From Pseudarthrobacter oxydans (GTDB lineage: Bacteria > Actinomycetota > Actinomycetes > Actinomycetales > Micrococcaceae), in assembly GCF_034258515.1 (NCBI RefSeq), contig NZ_CP139438.1, positions 1 through 64,000 of the forward strand: DNA of 64,000 nt. The letters run 5' to 3'. How positions within the stretch are numbered: position 1 is the stretch's first letter; the number at the start of each line of letters is the position of its first letter. The notes under the pieces are model-generated. The model was not told where the DNA came from, made no database searches, and saw only the letters and a program-made list of their open reading frames with translations. The position numbers and the translations under genes were made by a program. Below are positions 56,868 to 63,230 of this stretch, in pieces.

Positions 56868-56894
56868 GAGTATCGCCTTACATGTACGAGGTAG

Positions 56895-56906
56895 ATTGTT
56901 GACAAT
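56895..56906. promoter_or_regulatory. ATTGT-NN-ACAAT operator 7 (pdxS-acs)
   Basis: ATTGTTGACAAT lies 28 bases from the minus-strand pdxS start. On that strand TACTATTGT overlaps it and could be a -10 region. Confidence 0.8.
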
Positions 56907-56961
56907 AGTACACCGCCGCGAGCCCTAGCGCATCTTTTGGACACCAAGGCAGTTTGGTAGG

Positions 56962-56973
56962 ATTGTTGACAAC
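56962..56973. promoter_or_regulatory. Operator 8 (DUF3830 gene)
   Basis: ATTGTTGACAAC has one mismatch in the right half. Its TTGACA could be a -35, with TAGTCT 18 bases on, about 60 bases before the DUF3830 ATG. Confidence 0.7.
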
Positions 56974-57058
56974 TGTGATCCTACCCACATAGTCTCAACG
57001 CGACCTATATAAGCACCGTGCACCCTGCGGCGTGCACTAAAGGAAGACAGGCAGAAAC

Positions 57059-57568
57059 ATGGCTCGTTACATCAACATCACTCTCGAGAAGCGGGGAGTG
57101 ACCTGCAAGGCGGTCCTACTCGACGACGTTGCGCCCCGCACGAGCAATGCAGTCTGGGACGCTCTACCACTAAGCAGCCAGGTATTCCATGGGAAGTATG
57201 CCCGTAATGAGATATACAACCTCGTCCCGGCTTTCGCTCCTAAGGAGCCCGGCGCCGAGAACACCACGGTGACGCCGATTCCCGGCGACGTCTGCTACTT
57301 CACGTTCACGTCCAATGACCTGAAGACGCCTTCGCACGGGTATGAGGCGGACTCAGGGACTGATGAAGTCCAGACCATCGTCGACCTCGCCGTTTTCTAC
57401 GGGCGGAACAACCTGCTGCTCAACGGCGACACGGGTTGGGTTCCCGGAAACGTCTTTGCCACCATTGTTGAAGGCCTGGATGAGATGGCGGCGGCTTGCC
57501 AGGATATCTGGATGGGCGGTGCCCGGGATGAGACGTTGACCTACAGCCGCGCTGAGGACTCTGAATAG
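57059..57568 (+). CDS. DUF3830 family protein (cyclophilin-like fold)
   Basis: This 169-residue cytoplasmic protein of the DUF3830 family, predicted to have a cyclophilin-like beta-barrel, starts at ATG 57059 with AGGAAGACAGG upstream. Notable segments are APRTSNAVWDALPLSSQVFHGKYARNE, PGDVCYFTF and FYGRNNLLLNGDTGWVPGNVFATIVEGL. The family is recurrently found with maleate-isomerase-like and M20 genes in catabolic clusters, but no activity is established to my knowledge. Here it is divergent from pdxS and under its own operator, which makes it a core yet unexplained member of the regulon. Confidence 0.8.
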   Translation: MARYINITLEKRGVTCKAVLLDDVAPRTSNAVWDALPLSSQVFHGKYARNEIYNLVPAFAPKEPGAENTTVTPIPGDVCYFTFTSNDLKTPSHGYEADSGTDEVQTIVDLAVFYGRNNLLLNGDTGWVPGNVFATIVEGLDEMAAACQDIWMGGARDETLTYSRAEDSE

Positions 57569-57587
57569 ACACCCCCAAGAAACGACA

Positions 57588-57630
57588 AAGAACGGCCGAG
57601 GGCGCTACATGCCGTCGGCCGTTCTTCGTT
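57588..57630. terminator. Bidirectional terminator between DUF3830 and the M20 gene
   Basis: AAGAACGGCCGA and TCGGCCGTTCTT form a perfect 12-bp stem around a 15-base loop, followed by CGTTTT on the plus strand. It lies between convergent stops. Confidence 0.85.
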
Positions 57631-57635
57631 TTACG

Positions 57636-58871
57636 TCAGCTATGCCCGTGCCGGAGGCACATGAGTGCATAGGCGCGGGCCGCCGCCACAAGCTCTGCGA
57701 TCTTCACTGATTCATTGACCTGATGGGCCTGGTCGTTGAGTCCGCCGGGCCCCATAACGATGGTGGGGACGCCGAGGTCACGGGCAATGAAGCCACCATC
57801 ACAGGCTGCGGTCCAGCCCGTCACGGCACTGTCCACGCCGGCATCGGCCAGGGCGGCCACTGAGTTAGCCACCAGGGGGTGGACCTCAGGGGTGCGGAAG
57901 CCCGGCATGTCCATGGTGACCTTTGCTTCCACCGTGATGCCGTCCGTATCAATGCCTGCGCCGTTGATCTGGCCAAGGAGCTGGTCAAGGATCACTTGGG
58001 CGTTCTCATCGGGCATGAGCCGGCGGTCCAGGGAGACGGTGCATTCGGCTGCCACCATGGATGTTCCCGTGCCGCCGCGGATGAGGCCTGTGTTCCAGCT
58101 TCCGGCACCAAGGAGCGGATCCATTGCCGATTGGAGTCGGGCGTGATCCGCGCGGACCAGATCTAGAATCCTCGCCGCGGAGTCGATGGCGTTGCGCCCA
58201 TCAGCGGGACGCCCCGAATGTGCGGATTTGCCAGTGATTTTTAGCTCGATATAGCTGTCGCCACGGCAACCGATAACCGTTTCCAGGTCGGTGGGTTCGG
58301 CGACGACGCACCCTGAGTAGGAAAAATGAGGATCCGCCAGCGCTGCCGGCGTGTAGGCCCGAATGCCAATACCCAAGTCCTCTTCGTCCACAGTGCAGGC
58401 CAGCGCGGCGTTGCCGCGCAACTCCGCGCCCGCGTCCTTGAGGGCCTTCAAAGCTATAAGGACCGCGGCCAACCCGCCCTTCATGTCCGTGGAGCCGCGG
58501 CCGAACAGCCGTCCGTCCCGCACGTACGGCGCAAACGGCGGCTGCTCCCAACCGCTACCGGCGGGCACCACGTCGGAGTGGCCCAGAAACAGCAGCCCCG
58601 GCTGAGGTCCGCCCGGCAGGACGGCGGTGAAGTTGGGACGTCCCGGCGCGACGGTCTCGGCCGACACGTCAAGGCCTGCATCCAAGCTAAAGCTTTTCAT
58701 GACCGCCACTGTTGCTTCTTCGGTGCCACCAGGGTTTTCGCCGCCGGCTGCCACCAGCGCTGTGGTCAGTGAGACGAGCTCCGCTTCGTTTATTAGGTCC
58801 AGGACCTTCTGTTCGAGGTTCTTGCCCGCAGAATCCTGCTGGCTATCCTGCCCGAGAGCAGCGGTTTTCAC
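57636..58871 (-). CDS. M20-family amidohydrolase (ArgE/DapE/ACY1 type), probable N-acetyl-diaminobutyrate deacetylase
   Basis: This 411-residue di-zinc deacylase has ligands His98 (LFLGHSDVV), bridging Asp129 (GRGSTDMKGG), general base Glu163 with Glu164 (TVDEEDLG), Glu192 (VVAEPTDL) and a C-terminal His in DQAHQVNES. The dimerisation lid with KSAHSGRPADGRNAI is normal. Classic ectoine clusters use EutE/DoeB of another family, but M20 enzymes (called DoeB2 by some annotators, from memory) replace it in others. Predicted step: N-acetyl-L-2,4-diaminobutyrate to diaminobutyrate and acetate. It is the last gene of doeA-aminotransferase-M20, with a 4-base overlap. Confidence 0.82.
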   Translation of the reverse strand: MKTAALGQDSQQDSAGKNLEQKVLDLINEAELVSLTTALVAAGGENPGGTEEATVAVMKSFSLDAGLDVSAETVAPGRPNFTAVLPGGPQPGLLFLGHSDVVPAGSGWEQPPFAPYVRDGRLFGRGSTDMKGGLAAVLIALKALKDAGAELRGNAALACTVDEEDLGIGIRAYTPAALADPHFSYSGCVVAEPTDLETVIGCRGDSYIELKITGKSAHSGRPADGRNAIDSAARILDLVRADHARLQSAMDPLLGAGSWNTGLIRGGTGTSMVAAECTVSLDRRLMPDENAQVILDQLLGQINGAGIDTDGITVEAKVTMDMPGFRTPEVHPLVANSVAALADAGVDSAVTGWTAACDGGFIARDLGVPTIVMGPGGLNDQAHQVNESVKIAELVAAARAYALMCLRHGHS

Positions 58872-60121
58872 GCGCTGGCTCCCTCTTCCAGGGCCGCAAG
58901 CTCACGGTCCATCGCACGGCGGAGGCGGATGATGCCTTCCTCTGCCCGCTCGGGAGTGGTGGACGCGAAGCAGAGCCGCAGCGCGTCCCCAAATTTTCCG
59001 CTGGCGGACAGTGCCGGCCCAGGGATGAAAGCGACTCCCTCCGCCAGCGCCGTCTCGAAGAGCTTGCTCGTGTTGATCCTCGCGTCTTCGCCCTGGAGGG
59101 TGAGCCAGAGGAAGAATCCACCTTCGGGGTCAGTGGTGGTGATCCTGCTGCCGAGGTTGCGGTGCAGGCTTTCCTGCATGGCGTCCTTACGCCTCTTGTA
59201 CTCCGAGCGCAGGCCGGCAAGATGGTTGTCCAGGCCGCCGCGGCGGATGAATTCGGCCACGATGTGCTGGGCAGGGACGTTGGTGCAGGTGTCCATCGCC
59301 TGCTTGGCATTGATAACCAACTGGCGCAGGGACGGATCAGTGTCAACCCAGCCCACCCGCAGCCCCGGGGCCAGGATCTTGGAGAACGTCCGGACGGAAA
59401 AGAGCAGTGGATCACCGGGGCTCAATGCCTGGAAGGAGGGCAGGTCCTCACCCTGAAAACGGAGCAGGCCATACGGGTCATCGTCGATGATGACGGCATT
59501 CCACTCGTGGGCCAGCTCCAGCAGCTGGTGGCGGCGGGACAGCGAGAGGGTGACACCGGACGGGTTCTGGAAATTGGGAATGGTGTAGATGGCCTTGGGG
59601 GTACGGCCAGCAGCTGCTACCAGATCCGGAAGGGCCTCGACGATGAGACCGTTCTGGTCCATAGGCGCCTCAAGCAGCTCGGCCCCGTAGCTCAGGGCGG
59701 TGCCGCTGCCGTTGGTGTAGGTAGGACTCTCAACGATCACCAGGTCGCCAGGGTTGATGAAGATCTTGCAGGCCAAGTCAAGACCCTGCATTCCGCCGGC
59801 GGTGATCGTGACGCGCTCCTCGACGGTAGGGTCAGAGGTGCCAGCCAGGTACTCCACGAGGGCTTTCAACAGCACCGGCTCGCCTTCGGTGGCGCCGTAG
59901 GTCAGGGAGCTGTGGTCCATGACCTTGTCGGCGATGTCCCGGAATTCTTCCAGCGGCACGGCTTCGTCAGCGGGCGAGCCCATGGCAAACCGGACAATGT
60001 CATGCGTCTGGGCTGCCAACAGGGACGTGCTGGAGTCGATGACCGAACCGACCAGGCCGACAGCTCGGTCTGCTAAGGGAGGGGCAGCGGGGAAACGGGT
60101 CCCAAAGTGGTTGATCGTCAT
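58868..60121 (-). CDS. Class I/II PLP aminotransferase (2-aminoadipate/MocR-domain type)
   Basis: This 417-residue fold-type I aminotransferase resembles LysN and the effector domain of MocR regulators: YGATEGEPVLLKALVEYL, the PNFQNPSGVTLS core, DDDPYGLLRF, and the PLP lysine in TFSKILAPGLRVGW. No DNA-binding domain is attached. It lies between doeA and the M20 gene with a 2-base gap and a 4-base overlap. It could transaminate aspartate from the pathway or an alternative intermediate. Interestingly, EnuR of proteobacterial ectoine clusters is a MocR protein with this domain, whereas here regulation has apparently passed to a FadR-type protein. Confidence 0.83.
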   Translation of the reverse strand: MTINHFGTRFPAAPPLADRAVGLVGSVIDSSTSLLAAQTHDIVRFAMGSPADEAVPLEEFRDIADKVMDHSSLTYGATEGEPVLLKALVEYLAGTSDPTVEERVTITAGGMQGLDLACKIFINPGDLVIVESPTYTNGSGTALSYGAELLEAPMDQNGLIVEALPDLVAAAGRTPKAIYTIPNFQNPSGVTLSLSRRHQLLELAHEWNAVIIDDDPYGLLRFQGEDLPSFQALSPGDPLLFSVRTFSKILAPGLRVGWVDTDPSLRQLVINAKQAMDTCTNVPAQHIVAEFIRRGGLDNHLAGLRSEYKRRKDAMQESLHRNLGSRITTTDPEGGFFLWLTLQGEDARINTSKLFETALAEGVAFIPGPALSASGKFGDALRLCFASTTPERAEEGIIRLRRAMDRELAALEEGASA

Positions 60122-60123
60122 GG

Positions 60124-61305
60124 CTAGGCGCCTTTCTGGATGAGGTCGCGGGGGAAGCTGGTGAAGGTTTCCACGCCGTCGGCAGTGACGCGGATGGATT
60201 CTGAGAGTTCGTAGCCGTAGTTATCCATCCACATGCCGCCGATCAAGTGAAAGGTCATGTTCTCCGCAAGGATGGATTCATCCTCGGAGCGGATGGAGAT
60301 GGTGCGCTCGCCCCAATCCGGCGGATAACCGACGCCAATCGAGTAACCGATGCGGGAGGGCTTTTCCAGGCCGTACTTGGCCAATGTCCAGTTCCAGGCC
60401 CGTGCCAGTTCGCGGACGGGGACACCGGGCTGCACTTCGGTCAGCACCGCGTTAAGGCCGTCCGCGACGGCGTCCGCCAGCTTTTCCAGACGTTCCGGCT
60501 TCTTGCCGAGCACCATGGTACGCGCCAGGGGTGTGTGGTAGCGCTTGTGGGCACCGGCCAGTTCGATGACCACGGCCTGATTCGCCTCGAAGCGGTCCTC
60601 GCTCCAGGTCAGGTGAGGGGTGTCCGCTGCTTCGCCTGTGGGGAGCATAGGCACGATGGCCGGGTAGTCCCCGCCTACCCCTCCTGCGCCTTTGATCTGG
60701 GCTTCGCTGATGGCTGCGGCGGCATCACACTGACGGACGCCCACATCGATCGTCTCGACGGCGGCCTGCATGGCTGCCATGCAGACCTGCGCCGCTCCGC
60801 GCATCAGCTGGATCTCGGCCGGGGACTTGATCGAGCGGACCCAGTTGACTAGCTCAAAGCTGTCCACCAGGGTCCACTCCGGGATCGCATTAAGCAAGGA
60901 GCGGTAGGCCTTGGGGGAGAAGAAATGGGAATCCATTTCCAGGCCCACGCACCCCTTCGCCGCCGGGGCTATAAGGAAGCGCTCACGCAGGGCGAAGGCC
61001 ACCCAGTCGAAAGGATGGACATGCGGTCGGTGTACGTACTGCTCCGGGTAACCGATGATGCAGTCCTGGGGAAGCCATGTGGTACGGAAGGCGCCACCGG
61101 CGTCCATTGCCCGCGTAAAGAGGAGCATGGGTCCGCTCGCCGGCACGAAAACCAGCTGCGGGGTATAAAAGGACCAGGCGTTGTAGCCAGTGAGATAGTA
61201 AATATTGGCTGGATCAGTGACCAGCAGGGCGCCCAAGCCTTGCTTTTCCATCCGCAACCGTACGCCAGCTAGACGCGCCGCGTACTCCTCTTCGCTGAAG
61301 AGCAA
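60124..61305 (-). CDS. doeA: Ectoine hydrolase-like M24 family protein (DoeA/EutD)
   Basis: This 393-residue protein has the creatinase/aminopeptidase fold, starting at TTG 61305 with GGAGG 6 bases upstream; a longer frame runs into the operator. Segments TGYNAWSFYTPQ, GGDYPAIVPMLPTGE, KRYHTPLART, YPPDWGERT and MTFHLIGGMW follow what I recall of DoeA/EutD. As in EutD, the usual M24 metal ligands are mostly replaced (for example the second Asp by Pro and the His by Ser), so metal-independent ring opening of ectoine to N-acetyl-diaminobutyrate is expected. Other M24 family members such as Xaa-Pro peptidases keep those ligands. Confidence 0.78.
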   Translation of the reverse strand: MLFSEEEYAARLAGVRLRMEKQGLGALLVTDPANIYYLTGYNAWSFYTPQLVFVPASGPMLLFTRAMDAGGAFRTTWLPQDCIIGYPEQYVHRPHVHPFDWVAFALRERFLIAPAAKGCVGLEMDSHFFSPKAYRSLLNAIPEWTLVDSFELVNWVRSIKSPAEIQLMRGAAQVCMAAMQAAVETIDVGVRQCDAAAAISEAQIKGAGGVGGDYPAIVPMLPTGEAADTPHLTWSEDRFEANQAVVIELAGAHKRYHTPLARTMVLGKKPERLEKLADAVADGLNAVLTEVQPGVPVRELARAWNWTLAKYGLEKPSRIGYSIGVGYPPDWGERTISIRSEDESILAENMTFHLIGGMWMDNYGYELSESIRVTADGVETFTSFPRDLIQKGA

Positions 61306-61331
61306 AGCACACCTCCAATGGGGCTTAGTAG

Positions 61332-61343
61332 ATTGTCTACAAT
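61332..61343. promoter_or_regulatory. ATTGT-NN-ACAAT operator 9 (doeA operon)
   Basis: ATTGTCTACAAT lies 27 bases upstream of the TTG start, in the 129-base gap shared with the divergent aminotransferase copy 2. Confidence 0.8.
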
Positions 61344-61410
61344 GTAACCCTGTGGGAGGAATCACACAAATCTGGCGGGATGGAGCAGCAACAACAACGC
61401 TCTAACGTTT

Positions 61411-62707
61411 GATTGTTGACAATAGGATGATGTGATGCGCATCATTGGATGCATGACTTCTCTTAGCCCTCTTCTGAAGCAAGCGACCCCGCTGGTTGTT
61501 GATCATGCCCTTGGCAGCTGGATTCATGCGACTGATGGAAAGTCGTATCTTGATTTCACTACCGGCATCGGTGTGACGAGCACGGGTCATTGCCATCCGC
61601 GGGTAGTGGAGGCTGCCCGCGAGCAGGTGGGGAAGATCATCCACGCCCAGTACACCACGGTGATGCACAAGCCCTTGCTGGCGCTGACCGAGAAGCTTGG
61701 TGAGGTACTGCCCGAAGGCCTGGATTCGGTGTTTTACGCCAATTCCGGATCGGAGGCCGTTGAGGCCGCGATCCGCTTGGCGAGGATGGCCACGGGCCGG
61801 CCGAACATTGTCGTGTTCCAGGGCGGTTTCCATGGCCGGACGGTGGCGGCGGCGTCGCTGACCACTGCCGGAACGAAGTTCTCTGCCGGTTTCTCCCCCC
61901 TGATGTCCGGGGTGCACATGTCCGTCTTCCCGTACGCCTACCGCTACGGCTGGGATGAGGCGGCCGCGGTGGAATTCGCGTTGAAGGAACTGGACTACCT
62001 GTTCCAGACCCGGACCGCGCCTAACGATACTGCAGCGTTCCTGATCGAACCGGCCCTCGGTGACGGCGGATACCTGCCCACCCCGGCGGCGTTCCTGGAA
62101 GGACTGCGCGAACGCGCCGACCGGCACGGCATCCAGCTGATCTTCGATGAAGTCCAGGCAGGCGTGGGCCGGATGGGCAAGTTCTGGGGACACCAGTACT
62201 CCACCGCAACCCCGGACATCCTGATCACCGCCAAGGGCATCGCCTCCGGGTTCCCGATCTCCGCCATAGCCGCCTCCACCGAGCTGATGTCCAAAGGCTG
62301 GCCCGGGTCCCAGGGCGGAACCTACGGCGGGAACGCTGTCTCTGCCGCCGCCGGCGTCGCCACCCTCGATGTCGTCCGCGACGAAGGGCTCGTCGAGAAC
62401 TCCCGGATCCGCGGCGAGCAGCTCCAGACCGGACTCAAAGACATCCAGGCCCGCTTCCCCGTCATCGGCGACGTGCGCGGTAAAGGCCTGATGCAAGGCA
62501 TCGAATTCACCACCGAAGACGGCACCCCCGACGCCGCAACCGCAGCAGCAGTCCAACAGGCCACCACCAACCACGGCCTGCTCACACTCACCTGCGGGCC
62601 CGCCGGCAACGTCGTCCGCCTCATCCCCGCCCTCATCGTCACCGCCGAAGAAATCACCACCGGCCTCGAACGCTTCGAAAACGCCATCGCCACCGTCACC
62701 GCAGCCG
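61411..62707 (+). repeat. Inverted repeat, right arm (aminotransferase plus operator)
   Basis: This is the counterpart of 51209-52505. The two arms enclose 8,905 bases (52506-61410) carrying the dehydrogenase, acs, pdxS, DUF3830, M20, aminotransferase and doeA genes. The operators lie at the inner edges. No transposase gene or terminal target duplication was seen near either arm. Confidence 0.9.
61412..61423. promoter_or_regulatory. ATTGT-NN-ACAAT operator 10 (aminotransferase copy 2)
   Basis: ATTGTTGACAAT lies 11 bases before the ATG of aminotransferase copy 2. It is the duplicate of operator 6. So short a distance implies that a bound regulator would cover the transcription start or ribosome site. 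Confidence 0.8.
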
Positions 62708-62730
62708 CTCCTGTTCCGGCAGGAAGGTAG
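61435..62730 (+). CDS. Class III PLP aminotransferase, copy 2 (DoeD/GabT-like)
   Basis: This is the same enzyme as the gene at 51186-52481, with ATG 61435 by analogy. The protein is identical until the last residues, which here read TAAAPVPAGR instead of TAAVTVSTGS. The change begins where the repeat ends, so one copy was joined to new 3' sequence that happened to supply a stop in frame. All catalytic motifs, including the PLP lysine in TAKGIASGFP, are intact. It is divergent from doeA. Two identical copies may raise the dose of the diaminobutyrate transaminase step. Confidence 0.87.
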   Translation: MRIIGCMTSLSPLLKQATPLVVDHALGSWIHATDGKSYLDFTTGIGVTSTGHCHPRVVEAAREQVGKIIHAQYTTVMHKPLLALTEKLGEVLPEGLDSVFYANSGSEAVEAAIRLARMATGRPNIVVFQGGFHGRTVAAASLTTAGTKFSAGFSPLMSGVHMSVFPYAYRYGWDEAAAVEFALKELDYLFQTRTAPNDTAAFLIEPALGDGGYLPTPAAFLEGLRERADRHGIQLIFDEVQAGVGRMGKFWGHQYSTATPDILITAKGIASGFPISAIAASTELMSKGWPGSQGGTYGGNAVSAAAGVATLDVVRDEGLVENSRIRGEQLQTGLKDIQARFPVIGDVRGKGLMQGIEFTTEDGTPDAATAAAVQQATTNHGLLTLTCGPAGNVVRLIPALIVTAEEITTGLERFENAIATVTAAAPVPAGR

Positions 62731-63230
62731 TCTCTGCAAGGTCTCTCCAGTACCGGCCGTGACAATGCAGACCCTCGACGGGTGTAGATCAAGAACGCCC
62801 TTCAGGTACTAGATTTAGCGGATTGCGTCGCGGACCCGCAGGTACCTGCATGTGATCAAACTGGTGTCCGGAATACCTTTCGGTCTCTTTGCTGTTGATT
62901 CCATGCTCGCAGGTCGACCTGACAGCATGGAATCAAGACGGCCAGGGCGTGGCCAGCGATTGCTGGATTCCCGGCGAGCAGGCACAGGCTCATGAACCGC
63001 CAGCTTGCCGTAGCTATAAGCGAATTAGCCAAGGGATTCCGGTTCTCGGTGTCTTTCCGATCCATTTGCCGGAATTTCTTCACGGGATGAAGCATAAGCC
63101 TGCCCCGCCGCACGGCGGAGGCTTTCGGACCCGTGAACTGCACTGCGGAACGTTTGTGTTTCTCCAGAATCTTGGGCAAGCACCGCTGGCCGGGCTGGAG
63201 CCCGAAACTTCCATCCGAAAGGGCCTACTG
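62731..63230. other. Gap between aminotransferase copy 2 and the MFS gene
   Basis: These 500 bases contain no gene I can support. A minus-strand frame (62856-63179) lacks motifs and a ribosome site. An in-frame ATG at 63087 would extend the MFS gene by 48 codons, but the added sequence is not membrane-like. No ATTGT-type operator was seen, so the regulon appears to end here. Confidence 0.45.

Noticed and set aside
51209..62707. Composite transposon formed by the two aminotransferase arms
   Set aside because: No transposase, terminal inverted repeats of insertion-sequence type or target duplications are visible, and the arms encode a metabolic gene.
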